NCBI RefSeq assembly: GCF_031979925.1
Contig: NZ_DALZFB010000001.1
Location: 620,001-684,000, forward strand
DNA from: Pseudescherichia sp031979925
GTDB lineage: Bacteria > Pseudomonadota > Gammaproteobacteria > Enterobacterales > Enterobacteriaceae
Direction: 5' to 3'
Length of the DNA: 64,000 bases
The notes beneath the pieces are model-generated. The model was not told the DNA's origin, did not search any database, and saw nothing but the letters and a program-made list of their open reading frames with translations. Position 1 is the first letter of the stretch; each line of letters starts with the position of its first letter. The position numbers were made by a program, and so were the translations under genes. Positions 7,446 through 16,171 of the stretch are shown piece by piece.

Positions 7446-9998
7446 ATGTCATCAGCAAAACCGTCAAAAAAGATAAGCGCCAGGACTCACGATATCAGCC
7501 CTGGCGTAAGCGTACATGGGGCAAGAACGCATAATCTCAAGGATGTTTCCTTTACCTTTCCCCGCGATGCCATGGTGGTGTTTACCGGGATATCCGGATC
7601 GGGTAAATCTTCCCTGGCGTTTGACACGCTCTATGCCGAGGCGCAGCGACGGTTTATGGAATCTATCGCACCCCACGCGCGGCGTCTGATTGAGCAAGCG
7701 GCTGCGCCGGACGTGGACACGATAGACGGTTTGCCGCCCGCCGTTGCCCTACAACAGAGCCGGGCCGGTGCGCAGGAGCGCTCAACGGTCGGGAGCCTGA
7801 CGCGGATCTCCGTAACCCTCAGGCTGCTGTTTTCTCGCGCCGGTAGCCATCCTGCCGACGTCCCGTTTCTGGCAGCGGAATCTTTCTCGCCCAATAACCC
7901 GCAGGGCGCCTGTCCGGCTTGCCAGGGCATGGGCATGGTACATGAAGTTAAAGCCGACGCGCTGGTACCGGACGATTCGCTAAGCATTCGTGAAGGGGCT
8001 ATAGCCTCCTGGCCCGCTGGCTGGCAGGCAAAAAACCTGCGTTCAATTCTGGAAACGCTGGGCTACGACATTGATGCGCCGTGGAAGACGCTGGCTGAGA
8101 AAGATCGCGAGTGGATCATCTTCACCGACGAACAGCCCTCGGTACCCATCTTTTTGGGACTGAATGCAGAGCAGCGCCAGGAGGCCATCGCGGCAGGCAC
8201 CGAACCTGCCTATACCGGAACCTACACCAGCGTCAGAAAATACCTGCTGCAAAGCTACTCGGGTGGAAAGGAGTCGGTGAAAAAACGGCTCTCCCGCTTC
8301 ATTACCGTCGCGCCCTGCACCGAATGCCACGGCAAGCGGCTTAATCAGAATGCGCTGGCCTACAGGTTTGCGGGCCTCGATATTGCCGAGATGGGCGATC
8401 TGACGATCACGCAGCTGAAGGCGCTGCTTTTACCCTTTGCCGAAGGCCGTCCTCAGCAGCTGCCTGACGAAGCCGCGCTGCGTGAAGCCGTTATCAGGAT
8501 GGCGACCGATATCTGCGGCCGCCTCGACCAGCTCGAAAAACTGGGCCTCGGGCACCTGTCTCTCAGCCGCCGGACTACGATGCTCTCCTCCGGGGAACTG
8601 CAGCGGATCCGGCTGGCTACGCAGCTTATTTCCCGGCTCTTTGGCGTGATTTACGTGCTTGATGAGCCTGCGGCTGGCCTGCATCCGGAAGACGTCCGCG
8701 CCCTCCTCCACTCTCTGCGCCTGCTTCTGGCGGCGGGCAACTCACTGGTCATCGTCGAGCACAATCTGGACGTTATCGCTGAAGCCGACTGGCTGACGGA
8801 AGTGGGACCGGGCCCAGGGCGTTTGGGCGGTGAGATCGTCTATAACGGCACGCCATCAGGTCTTAAACAGGTGTCCTGCTCCCCTACCGCAGGCTACCTG
8901 TTTGACAAGCATCGTCCGGGCCTGCGTCAGCGGCAGCTTCCCGAACGCTGGCTGAAGCTAGAGCAGATAACCTGTAATAATATTCACGAAATGGATGTCC
9001 GAATCCCTCTTGAACGGATGACCGCCATCACCGGCGTGTCCGGCTCGGGCAAGACCACGCTTCTCGCCCGGGTGCTCCCCGCGCTGCTTCAACGGCTCGA
9101 CAAAACGCCGGAGGAGGAAGGTACTGAGGAGGACAACGTGGTTCCGGACGTGCAGGGTAAGATCACGGCGGAGGGAACGTCTCTTAAGCGTCTGGTTCGC
9201 ATCGATCAGCGGCCCATCGGGCGGACGCCGCGATCCAATCTGGCGACCTATACCGGCTTTTTTGACACCGTGCGCAAGCTTTTTGCCGAAACGGACGAGG
9301 CAAAAAAACGCGGCTTTAACGCCAGCCGGTTTTCCTTCAACCTGCCTGCGGGTCGCTGCCCCGCCTGCGAGGGCCAGGGGCAGATCACTATTGAGCTGCT
9401 GTTCATGCCCGAGGCAAGCGCACCTTGCTCTGCCTGCGGCGGACGTCGCTATAATGATGAAACCCTTGAGGTGCGGTGGCATAACAGAACGATAGCGGAC
9501 GTGCTGGATCTTACCGTCGACGAGGCCATTTTGGTATTTGAAGATAATGACACTATCCAGCGCTCTCTTGCCGCGCTTGCCTCGCTCGGTCTTGGCTACC
9601 TGACGCTGGGCCAGCCTGCGACCGAACTGTCCGGCGGTGAATGCCAGCGCATTAAGCTTGCCTGGGAGCTGCAGCGCGTGCAGCGAGGTAAAACACTCTA
9701 TCTGCTGGACGAGCCCTCTACCGGGCTGCATCCGGCGGATATGGATAAGCTGATGCGAGTCCTCGACAGAATGGTCCAACGCGGTGATACGGTGGTTATG
9801 GCGGAGCACGATATGCGGATCGCTGCAGAAGCCGACTGGGTCATTGATCTCGGGCCGGGCTCGGGCGAGAACGGCGGGCGTATCGTCGCATCCGGCACGC
9901 CGGAGGAGGTCAGCCGCGCAGAACGCAGCCTTACCGCCCCTTATCTGTCGGCCAGCTTAAAAAAACGCGCCGGCGATCGGCTGACTAAGGGTTCCTGA
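7446..9998 (+). CDS. UvrA2-type ABC-ATPase lacking the UvrB-binding domain
   Basis: An 850-residue paralogue of the 940-residue excinuclease subunit UvrA. Both ATPase modules are present: Walker A GISGSGKSS near residue 48 and GVSGSGKTT near 530, signature LSSGELQRIRLA and LSGGECQRIKLA, and two LDEP Walker B motifs. Zinc modules CPAC/CTEC and CPAC/CSAC are present. In UvrA about 110 residues forming the UvrB-binding domain follow the LRLLFSR segment; here LRLLFSRAGSH runs almost directly into FSPNNPQGACPAC, so that domain is missing. Known UvrA2 proteins share this and are linked to tolerance of DNA-binding drugs. A canonical uvrA is expected elsewhere. Confidence 0.88.
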   Translation: MSSAKPSKKISARTHDISPGVSVHGARTHNLKDVSFTFPRDAMVVFTGISGSGKSSLAFDTLYAEAQRRFMESIAPHARRLIEQAAAPDVDTIDGLPPAVALQQSRAGAQERSTVGSLTRISVTLRLLFSRAGSHPADVPFLAAESFSPNNPQGACPACQGMGMVHEVKADALVPDDSLSIREGAIASWPAGWQAKNLRSILETLGYDIDAPWKTLAEKDREWIIFTDEQPSVPIFLGLNAEQRQEAIAAGTEPAYTGTYTSVRKYLLQSYSGGKESVKKRLSRFITVAPCTECHGKRLNQNALAYRFAGLDIAEMGDLTITQLKALLLPFAEGRPQQLPDEAALREAVIRMATDICGRLDQLEKLGLGHLSLSRRTTMLSSGELQRIRLATQLISRLFGVIYVLDEPAAGLHPEDVRALLHSLRLLLAAGNSLVIVEHNLDVIAEADWLTEVGPGPGRLGGEIVYNGTPSGLKQVSCSPTAGYLFDKHRPGLRQRQLPERWLKLEQITCNNIHEMDVRIPLERMTAITGVSGSGKTTLLARVLPALLQRLDKTPEEEGTEEDNVVPDVQGKITAEGTSLKRLVRIDQRPIGRTPRSNLATYTGFFDTVRKLFAETDEAKKRGFNASRFSFNLPAGRCPACEGQGQITIELLFMPEASAPCSACGGRRYNDETLEVRWHNRTIADVLDLTVDEAILVFEDNDTIQRSLAALASLGLGYLTLGQPATELSGGECQRIKLAWELQRVQRGKTLYLLDEPSTGLHPADMDKLMRVLDRMVQRGDTVVMAEHDMRIAAEADWVIDLGPGSGENGGRIVASGTPEEVSRAERSLTAPYLSASLKKRAGDRLTKGS

Positions 9999-10016
9999 CC
10001 GTCACGGACGTTTGCC

Positions 10017-10406
10017 CTATGCAGGCGTCCGTAATTTACCGGCATGAGCACGATCGTACTCAGCCTGAGCTAATTCAATAGCCGGACCGAATTCCAACGC
10101 CCAATTCGCCAGAGCAACAAAAGGTTGCTGTAGTGACTGCGCCAGCGGCGTAATCGTGTATTCCACGCTTACAGGCGACGTGGGCAGAACCTGACGATGG
10201 ACTAAACCGTTTCGCTCCAGCCGTTTCAACGCATCTGCCAGCGCCTTATGGGTAATACCATCCAGCCGTCTGCGAATTTCATTGAACCGGGAAGGTTTTG
10301 TACACAGCACCGTGAGAATTAATATCGACCATTTATTGGTGATGTTTTCTAGCACTGGTCGGGTTTTTCCTACTTCTATCAGAGAGTTGTCGTTATCTGC
10401 CTGCAT
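10017..10406 (-). CDS. HxlR family winged-helix transcriptional regulator
   Basis: A 129-residue regulator. The HxlR winged-helix core is recognisable: NKWSILILTVLCTKPSRFNEIRR, then the recognition helix around ITHKALADALKRLERNGLV, and the wing ending VEYTITPLAQSL. The family often senses oxidised or electrophilic compounds and controls a divergent oxidoreductase gene. Exactly that layout is seen here, with an SDR gene 99 bases away. It lacks the conserved N-terminal Cys used by the HypR/YodB redox sensors. Confidence 0.88.
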   Translation of the reverse strand: MQADNDNSLIEVGKTRPVLENITNKWSILILTVLCTKPSRFNEIRRRLDGITHKALADALKRLERNGLVHRQVLPTSPVSVEYTITPLAQSLQQPFVALANWALEFGPAIELAQAEYDRAHAGKLRTPA

Positions 10407-10459
10407 AGCGATATAGTCACTTATATTTGGTATGGTAAAAGTGCGTAATTGATATTAAG

Positions 10460-10472
10460 TATAAAATTTATA
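10460..10472. promoter_or_regulatory. Candidate HxlR operator
   Basis: TATAAA and TTTATA arms flank a single central A in the 99-base gap between the divergent HxlR and SDR genes. Position and symmetry fit an operator for the regulator, but the sequence is AT-rich and could arise by chance. Confidence 0.35.
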
Positions 10473-10505
10473 TCATCTGTTTTCTACCAAAACGGGAGAA
10501 ATCAG

Positions 10506-11237
10506 ATGAGCAAATTAGAGAAAAAAGTCGCGGTGGTTCTGGGTGGCGCTAAAGGGATTGGGTTGGCTATTAGCCAGCGTTTAGCAACCGAGGGGGCGGT
10601 CACCTGGTTTACTTCGCGACGGGAAGAGGATCTTGAGACAGCCAGAAGCAAAATATCAGGGACCGCTATGCCACTGCGGGCAGATGTCAGTCAGAAGAGC
10701 GAGCTGAGCCGCATAATAGAGACCATCTCAGAAAAATCAGGACGGATAGACGTTCTGGTAATCAATGCTGGAATGTCGGAGTACGCCACGCTTGAGGAGA
10801 TAAATGAGGCGCATTTTGACCAGACGTTTGGCCTGAATGTTCGCTCCCCTGTGTTTGCCCTGCAAACAGCACTGCCTTTGCTGAAACCCGGCAGCAGTGT
10901 AGTCCTCATCGGTTCAATTGCTGATGTGATAGGTACTCCGGGATATGGCGTGTATGGGGCCAGCAAAGCTGCGCTGCGCTCTTTTGCTCGCACCTGGACA
11001 CGTGAACTTGCCCCGCGCGGCATCCGTGTTAACGTTGTTGCGCCCGGCCCTGTTGATACTGAAATGATGGCCGCAGTGTCTGATGAAGTGCGTAACGGGA
11101 TAATGAGCGCCATACCCCTGGGCAGAATGGGCCAACCTGAAGAAGTAGCCAACGTTGCGTTTTTCCTCGCAAGCGACGAGAGCAGCTATATCGCGGGCGC
11201 AGAGATTTGTGTTGATGGTGGAATGGCGCAGGTTTAA
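10506..11237 (+). CDS. SDR family NAD(P)-dependent oxidoreductase
   Basis: From the ATG at 10506, preceded by GGGAGAAATCAG, this is a 243-residue classical short-chain dehydrogenase/reductase. It has the GGAKGIG dinucleotide-binding motif, the NAG motif in VINAGMSE, catalytic Ser in LIGSIAD and YGASK with the Tyr and Lys, and the family-typical C terminus IAGAEICVDGGMAQV. These enzymes oxidise or reduce small carbonyl compounds in the cytoplasm. It is divergent from an HxlR regulator that probably controls it. The substrate is not apparent. Confidence 0.88.
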   Translation: MSKLEKKVAVVLGGAKGIGLAISQRLATEGAVTWFTSRREEDLETARSKISGTAMPLRADVSQKSELSRIIETISEKSGRIDVLVINAGMSEYATLEEINEAHFDQTFGLNVRSPVFALQTALPLLKPGSSVVLIGSIADVIGTPGYGVYGASKAALRSFARTWTRELAPRGIRVNVVAPGPVDTEMMAAVSDEVRNGIMSAIPLGRMGQPEEVANVAFFLASDESSYIAGAEICVDGGMAQV

Positions 11238-11250
11238 GAGATGACACGAC

Positions 11251-11268
11251 GGCCATCCCAGGATGGCC
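11251..11268. terminator. Hairpin between convergent SDR and YrbL-like genes
   Basis: GGCCATCC and GGATGGCC form a perfect eight-base stem with a two-base loop between two convergent genes. No T-run follows on either strand, so its termination role is only likely. Confidence 0.4.
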
Positions 11269-11291
11269 GGTCGGATTACCTGCTAATGCGA

Positions 11292-11873
11292 TCACGCTTG
11301 TTGCAGACGGTTCAAATCGCTGAGCATCCGTTTGAGGCATTTGATTTTATTTCTATCGCGTATTGACTCTGAAAGCTTACTGACCTGAAAAAGCGTTTTG
11401 TCACCGAAACCATCAATGACCTTAAAGCGATATTCCTGACGAGCGCTGTCCCAGGCGTAGACGATGTTTTTACAATGCAGGGAGTTAATAATGACGCGGG
11501 TATTAACAAACCATGCTAAAAAAGCATTCAGCTTTTGCATCTTGCTGGCATCAAGCTCTTTGTTAAGAGCAAGCTGATAAAGAGTTTGCGCGATGCGGCT
11601 ATGTTCATCGCACTCTTTCACAATAACTTGCCCTACTCCTTTGTTTGTTTCAACAAGCCCTTCAAGCCTTTGCATATAAAGCGAATCTGTTTGGGTATTC
11701 GGCTTGCACTCTTTGACATCCCGATAGACTTCACGCAGCTTGCTTTTGTATTTCGCAATGCCAGGAATAACAATTTTGATCAGCAGGTTACTATCATGCG
11801 GATGCTGGAATACGTAACGATCGTTACCTTTTGCCAGTAAATAGTCATCGGTCAATACAATCTCTTTTTTCAT
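11292..11873 (-). CDS. YrbL-like (PhoP regulatory network protein) kinase-fold protein
   Basis: From the ATG at 11871-11873 the product is 193 residues (MKKEIVLTDDYL). The start region LLAKGNDRYVFQHPHDSNLLIKIV resembles the opening of YrbL, where a glycine-rich turn and a following Lys resemble a degenerate protein-kinase N lobe. Later LHCKNIVYAWD and KVIDGFGDKTL match the YrbL region resembling a catalytic loop and metal-binding segment. YrbL is PhoP- and BasR-regulated in E. coli; its biochemical role is unknown. The gene is more AT-rich than its neighbours, which hints at transfer. A GTG at 11928-11930 is an alternative start. Confidence 0.65.
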   Translation of the reverse strand: MKKEIVLTDDYLLAKGNDRYVFQHPHDSNLLIKIVIPGIAKYKSKLREVYRDVKECKPNTQTDSLYMQRLEGLVETNKGVGQVIVKECDEHSRIAQTLYQLALNKELDASKMQKLNAFLAWFVNTRVIINSLHCKNIVYAWDSARQEYRFKVIDGFGDKTLFQVSKLSESIRDRNKIKCLKRMLSDLNRLQQA

Positions 11874-12024
11874 GATAGTTTTTTTACTCTTGCCTATAAA
11901 ACTGAATCTGTCAGTTTGAAAATAGTGCACTGAGCTATATCAACAGTTGATATACGAGTCGCATGTTCGCTCAATAAATAACCATGTAAGGGTGATTTGT
12001 ATAAAGGGCGCTGGCTTATAGGCA

Positions 12025-12048
12025 TAAAAAAGCCCCAATAATGGGGCT
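12025..12048 (-). terminator. Terminator of the DUF969-DUF979-DUF2891 operon
   Basis: Read on the minus strand, AGCCCC and GGGGCT pair around a six-base loop and are followed by a run of T (plus-strand A at 12025-12031). It lies about 70 bases beyond the DUF2891 stop codon. Confidence 0.75.
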
Positions 12049-12117
12049 GTTGAAAGCAGCGGTGAAATGAACACGCCTTTACCGCATGCTTAATTCCTTG
12101 TCTTTTTTAACTTCCCT

Positions 12118-13113
12118 TTACTCCAGCGCCAGCAGCGCGAAACTGGCCAGCCAGTGCCCGCCGCTGTAGTGGCTTCCCACCACATGCTCCACGCTGTTAG
12201 CAAGGTGGCGTTCAACCGCCTCGCTCAGCGCCTGCTGCGCCACATGATTTTCCGGCAACGCTTGCGCAATATGCTTCATGCACCATGCGCGGCTGAGGTT
12301 TAATCCATCAAGGTGGGCAATTTTGGGGTCGGTCCGGTCGCTAACTTCCGCCGGATTCATCAGCGCCGATACTGCACCCACATCAGGAAGAAATGCATCG
12401 AACCATGCAGGGAAACGATCCGTCACCTTACTCATTAGCAGTGCTTCAGTGAGCGCCCCGGAAATATACTCATCCCCACCTGGCTCATAGTGAGCCGGAT
12501 AGCGCGTGTCAGCAAGATAGAATCGGTTTGCCGCCGCCACAATCGATTGCTCAAGCGCGCCATCCTCCACTGCACGGGCATAGTCCAGGCCCAGCGCCAG
12601 CGCAAAAGCGGTGTTGTAATGGGTACCGACCCGGATGGGGTACGTTAACTTACTGAGATAATCCATCAGCCTGCCACGAATATCCTGCGTTAATGGCTGA
12701 AGCGTCTGATACCAGCCCGCGGCCTGAGGTAAAGAGGACTGCTTCAGCTCCTGAGCCAGCGCCAGCAACCAGCCGTATCCGTAAGGGCGCTCAAAAGAGG
12801 CCCGAAACGGCGCATTAAAATAGGCCAGTTCCTGCGCAACCTTCTCTTGCGTCAGGTGTTCATTAAACAGCGCGACGATCTCGTCCCGGCACGGCAGTTC
12901 AGGATAGCGGCGCACGCAGCGCAGCAGCAGCCAGTAACCATGCACCGCCGAATGCCAGTCAAAACAGCCGTAAAAAATGGGATGCAGCTCGCGGGGCGGC
13001 AATACGTCGCCATCATCATTAAGCAGATGCATGATGTGGTTTGGGTATTCCTGGCGCAAATAGGTCAATGGCATTCTGGCAAACGCGTCAGCCTGATGTT
13101 GAGTTAATTCCAT
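12118..13113 (-). CDS. DUF2891 domain-containing protein
   Basis: A 331-residue soluble protein recognisable as DUF2891 from FYGCFDWHSAVHGYW, the FERPYGYGWLLAL block, THYNTAFALALGLDYAR, PGGDEYISGALTEALLM, and SHYSGGHWLASFALLALE at the C terminus. The repeated aromatic- and His-rich helical motifs suggest an alpha-helical enzyme, but no activity is established. It follows the DUF979 and DUF969 membrane genes, a recurrent arrangement in Proteobacteria, so it probably processes whatever those proteins transport. No signal peptide is seen. Confidence 0.85.
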   Translation of the reverse strand: MELTQHQADAFARMPLTYLRQEYPNHIMHLLNDDGDVLPPRELHPIFYGCFDWHSAVHGYWLLLRCVRRYPELPCRDEIVALFNEHLTQEKVAQELAYFNAPFRASFERPYGYGWLLALAQELKQSSLPQAAGWYQTLQPLTQDIRGRLMDYLSKLTYPIRVGTHYNTAFALALGLDYARAVEDGALEQSIVAAANRFYLADTRYPAHYEPGGDEYISGALTEALLMSKVTDRFPAWFDAFLPDVGAVSALMNPAEVSDRTDPKIAHLDGLNLSRAWCMKHIAQALPENHVAQQALSEAVERHLANSVEHVVGSHYSGGHWLASFALLALE

Positions 13114-13139
13114 AACAGCTCCTTAAGCCATTGCTATGC

Positions 13140-14126
13140 TTAGCGAAATACGAGGAAATACATTAAGAAAACGTTGACCACCAGCAGGGTTAACGCAGTC
13201 GGGATCTGGATCTTGATCACTTGGTACTTATCTTTAAGCTCTAACAGAGCCGCAGGAACGATATTGAAATTGGCAGCCATCGGCGTCATCAGGGTGCCGC
13301 AATAACCCGCATACATGCCAATCGCCAGCAGCGGAGCCGGGTTACCGTGATGTACGTTGATCAAGAAGGGTAAAGCGATCCCCGCACTTAGCACCGGGAA
13401 AGCGGCAAAGGCATTGCCCATGATCATGGTGAAGAGCGCCATGCCCACGCAGTAAATCACCACCAGCATGAAACGGTTATCCGGGTTCACAAACAGGCTC
13501 ACCACCTTTTGTACCGATTCGCCGGTATTCGCCACCACAAACACACCGCCCAGCATGGCAAGCATCTGCGGCAGGATCACCGCCCAGCCGATGGTATCAA
13601 CAAGGCGACGAGACTGGCGGACCGCATGCAGCGGCGTCCCCTTCGTTAGCCACCAGCCGGTGAGGATTGCGGCCACGCATGCCACGCACAGGGCCGCGAG
13701 CGTAAGCTGTTTCTGGTCAAGCAGATAGACCCCGCCTACTGAAACCCCTTTCAGGAACAAGGTCCCGATTACCGTAACCACCGGGATCATCAGCGCTGGC
13801 AGGAACAGCCAGTTTTTCAATCGATTTGCTGAAGCGATGCGCTCTGGCTCGGTGGACATTTTATAGTGCCCTTTACCCACCAGCCCGAACCCTGCAAGCA
13901 GCGCAATGAGAATGACGCAGCAGCCAATAATCCGGTACGCCAGAGACTTGCCCAGCTCCTGCACCATGAGATCGCCAAACAGGAAGATCCCGCCAAATAA
14001 AAACCAGAACAGCGCGGTGGTAAAGCGCTTAGGATTGGCGCGATCCCGCAGGGTCATCACAACCAGCAGCATTACGACGAAACCAATCAGATAGTACACG
14101 CGGTTAATAGTGATTAGCGTCATCAT
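13140..14126 (-). CDS. DUF979 family inner-membrane permease-like protein
   Basis: From the ATG at 14124-14126 the protein is 328 residues, mostly hydrophobic, with about ten predicted membrane segments (for example YYLIGFVVMLLVVMTL at the N terminus and LTLLVVNVFLMYFLVF at the C terminus). A Gly/Pro-rich segment, MYAGYCGTLMTPMAANFNIVPAALL, is typical of DUF979 and resembles re-entrant loops of ion-transporter-type permeases. It overlaps the DUF969 stop by ATGA, so the pair is translationally coupled and probably forms one transporter. The substrate is unknown. Confidence 0.85.
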   Translation of the reverse strand: MMTLITINRVYYLIGFVVMLLVVMTLRDRANPKRFTTALFWFLFGGIFLFGDLMVQELGKSLAYRIIGCCVILIALLAGFGLVGKGHYKMSTEPERIASANRLKNWLFLPALMIPVVTVIGTLFLKGVSVGGVYLLDQKQLTLAALCVACVAAILTGWWLTKGTPLHAVRQSRRLVDTIGWAVILPQMLAMLGGVFVVANTGESVQKVVSLFVNPDNRFMLVVIYCVGMALFTMIMGNAFAAFPVLSAGIALPFLINVHHGNPAPLLAIGMYAGYCGTLMTPMAANFNIVPAALLELKDKYQVIKIQIPTALTLLVVNVFLMYFLVFR

Positions 14127-14845
14127 GGTGCGATCTCCTGTGTACCCTGCTCTGCTCTCCAGGCCATCACATCGCGACGAATGCTTGCATCCAGGCGCAG
14201 CAGGCGCGTCATATGAATAATCAATGCCGCGATGGCGGTCGGAATGGCCCACAGGCCGATATGCAGCGGTTCAATTCCTTCAATACCGCTCTCTTTCAGG
14301 AAGGCATCAATCAGCAGCACTGCCCCAAAGGCGATAAAGATATCCTCCCCAAAGAAGACTGCAATGTTGTCGCATGCAGCGGCATGCGCTTTGATTTTGT
14401 CGCGGATATGTTGCGGTAGTTCGCCATATTCATTCAGCGCCGCCCCTTCAGCCATCGGCGCCAGCAGCGGACGCACCGTCTGAGCATGACCGCCAAGCGA
14501 CATCAGTCCCAGCGCTGCCGTCCCTTCACGCGCCACAAAGTAGAGCATTAGAATACGTGCCGAGGTGGCGCTAGCGATCTTCGCTACCCAGGCCTGCGCT
14601 CGCTCTTTAAGCCCGTAATATTCCAGCAGACCAATAACAGGCAGGATCAGGATAAAGGTTGCCAGCGAACGGCTATTAACGAACTTTTCGCCAAATGTCT
14701 CCAGCAACATACCAAAATCCATGCCGACCAGCAGACCCGTCGCCAGCCCTGCCACCACGACGACCAGCAGCGGGTTGAAGCGTAGTGCAAAGCCGATAAC
14801 CACGATTGGTATCCCGATCAGCGGCAATAATGTCGAACCGTCCAT
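14123..14845 (-). CDS. DUF969 family inner-membrane protein
   Basis: A 240-residue membrane protein with several hydrophobic segments, starting MDGSTLLPLIGIPIVVIGFALRFNP. It contains GTAALGLMSLGGHAQTVRPLLAPMAEGAAL, a conserved DUF969 segment rich in small residues. Together with DUF979 it makes a two-gene permease module usually found beside DUF2891 or pyrrolidone-carboxylate peptidase genes; no peptidase gene is present here. It is first in the three-gene leftward operon, divergent from a MarR-like regulator across an interval with nested palindromes. Confidence 0.85.
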   Translation of the reverse strand: MDGSTLLPLIGIPIVVIGFALRFNPLLVVVVAGLATGLLVGMDFGMLLETFGEKFVNSRSLATFILILPVIGLLEYYGLKERAQAWVAKIASATSARILMLYFVAREGTAALGLMSLGGHAQTVRPLLAPMAEGAALNEYGELPQHIRDKIKAHAAACDNIAVFFGEDIFIAFGAVLLIDAFLKESGIEGIEPLHIGLWAIPTAIAALIIHMTRLLRLDASIRRDVMAWRAEQGTQEIAP

Positions 14846-15004
14846 AAACGTTTACCCTATCCAAAGTGAGTGTTGCGCGCCGACGGCTATTTTTTTAATA
14901 CTTCGTATCAGGACGAAGCGTGATGCATTCCGGCGAGCGATGTTGTGTTTTGCGCCTGGCTCCACAGAACCAGCACTAAAAAGCTATATCTGAACCACAA
15001 AAAC

Positions 15005-15057
15005 ATGTAAACAATTTATCAATAAAATGTTCTTATTTTATCGATTCAAGTTTACAT
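15005..15057. promoter_or_regulatory. Nested palindromes, candidate operator for the MarR-like regulator
   Basis: ATGTAAAC at 15005-15012 is the exact reverse complement of GTTTACAT at 15050-15057. Inside it, ATAAAAT at 15022-15028 pairs with ATTTTAT at 15035-15041. Both share almost the same centre near 15031. The element lies between the divergent DUF969 operon and the regulator gene, directly upstream of the latter's ribosome site. Confidence 0.55.
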
Positions 15058-15091
15058 TTTGGCTAAGAGTCACACTCCCGTAAGGAACGTT

Positions 15092-15637
15092 ATGACCTTA
15101 AAAACACGTGCTTCATCAAAAAATGACGATATAACGGATGGACGGATCGTCTCTTCCCGCCATCTGGTGTCTGAGCGCTGTGCCGAGTTATCGGAGCTGG
15201 AATACGCGCTGATCATGACCAGCAACGCGTTCAATAAATGGATGGTGCGCTGCATGACCGCCGCTGGGGAACCCGATATGGGGGCCTTTGACGTCTCGCT
15301 TCTGCATCATGTAAACCATCGCAACCGTAAGAAAAAGCTGGCCGATATCTGTTTCGTTCTTAACGTAGAAGATACCCATGTAGTAACTTACGCATTGAAA
15401 AAACTGGTCAAGGCGGGCTACGTGACGAGTGAAAAAGTCGGTAAAGAGCTTTTTTTCTCAACAACAGAGCAAGGCAAAGCGCTATGCATGAAATACCGCG
15501 ATGTGCGTGAAGCCTGCCTTATCAATATTCATGCGGAAAGTGGGATTTCGGGGGCGTCAATCGGTGATACCGCGCAGCTGCTGCGCACGATTTCGTCCTT
15601 ATATGACACAGCCGCCCGGGCGGCGGCATCACTGTGA
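15092..15637 (+). CDS. MarR-like winged-helix transcriptional regulator
   Basis: From the ATG at 15092, with TAAGGA upstream, the protein has 181 residues. A winged-helix core is visible: ELEYALIMTSNAFNKWMVRC, DVSLLHHVNHRNRKKKLADICFVLNVEDTHVVTYALKKLVKAGYV, then a wing with KELFFSTTEQGKAL. This resembles predicted MarR-type regulators that accompany DUF969/DUF979 genes. Divergent orientation and the palindromes between suggest it represses or activates the permease operon. It lies 12 bases before an acetyltransferase gene and may be co-transcribed with it. Confidence 0.8.
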   Translation: MTLKTRASSKNDDITDGRIVSSRHLVSERCAELSELEYALIMTSNAFNKWMVRCMTAAGEPDMGAFDVSLLHHVNHRNRKKKLADICFVLNVEDTHVVTYALKKLVKAGYVTSEKVGKELFFSTTEQGKALCMKYRDVREACLINIHAESGISGASIGDTAQLLRTISSLYDTAARAAASL

Positions 15638-15649
15638 GACAACCAGATA

Positions 15650-16171
15650 ATGATTACTTATAAACAGCTTAACACAGCACAAGCCCACCAGGTTTTACCA
15701 GATTTAGGGGATGTTCTTCAGGCCTGCGTCGCAGACGGTGCCAGCGTGGGTTTTACCGACCCGGCTGACCGGGCTGCGATAGACAATTTCTGGCAGGGCA
15801 CAGTTGATAGCCTTGACGGTAACGAGTGTGACCTTTTAATTGCCCGTGATAATGATGCTGTTGTCGCTACGGTCATGATAGACTACTGCGGTAAGCCTAA
15901 TGGCCGCCATCGCGCTGAGATTTGTAAACTGCTTGTGCATCCTGCCGCTCGGCAACGGGGGATTGCCCGCCAGCTGATGACACTGGCTGAGCAACACGCA
16001 TGGGATAAAGGCATTACGCTGCTGGTTCTGGATACGCGCAGCGGCGATGTGGCAAGCCAGCTCTATCTCTCCTTAGGCTGGCAGATCGCTGGGGAGATAC
16101 CCGCTTATGCAGAGTCCATTGAAGGACGCCTGGATGCCACAACCTATATGTATAAACTGAATAATCATTAA
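15650..16171 (+). CDS. GNAT family N-acetyltransferase
   Basis: A 173-residue acetyltransferase. The acetyl-CoA binding motif A is EICKLLVHPAARQRGIARQLM, with the R/Q-x-x-G-x-A pyrophosphate loop, followed by the beta-bulge and C-terminal LVLDTRSGDVASQLYLSLGWQIAGEIP. The family acetylates amines of drugs, amino acids or proteins. It follows the MarR-like gene closely on the same strand, and its stop overlaps the converging NTF2-like gene. The substrate is unknown. Confidence 0.85.
   Translation: MITYKQLNTAQAHQVLPDLGDVLQACVADGASVGFTDPADRAAIDNFWQGTVDSLDGNECDLLIARDNDAVVATVMIDYCGKPNGRHRAEICKLLVHPAARQRGIARQLMTLAEQHAWDKGITLLVLDTRSGDVASQLYLSLGWQIAGEIPAYAESIEGRLDATTYMYKLNNH

Noticed and set aside
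8958..9809. Leftward open frame of about 280 codons inside the UvrA2-like gene
   Set aside because: Antisense to conserved ATPase motifs of a complete protein; no family features and no ribosome site.
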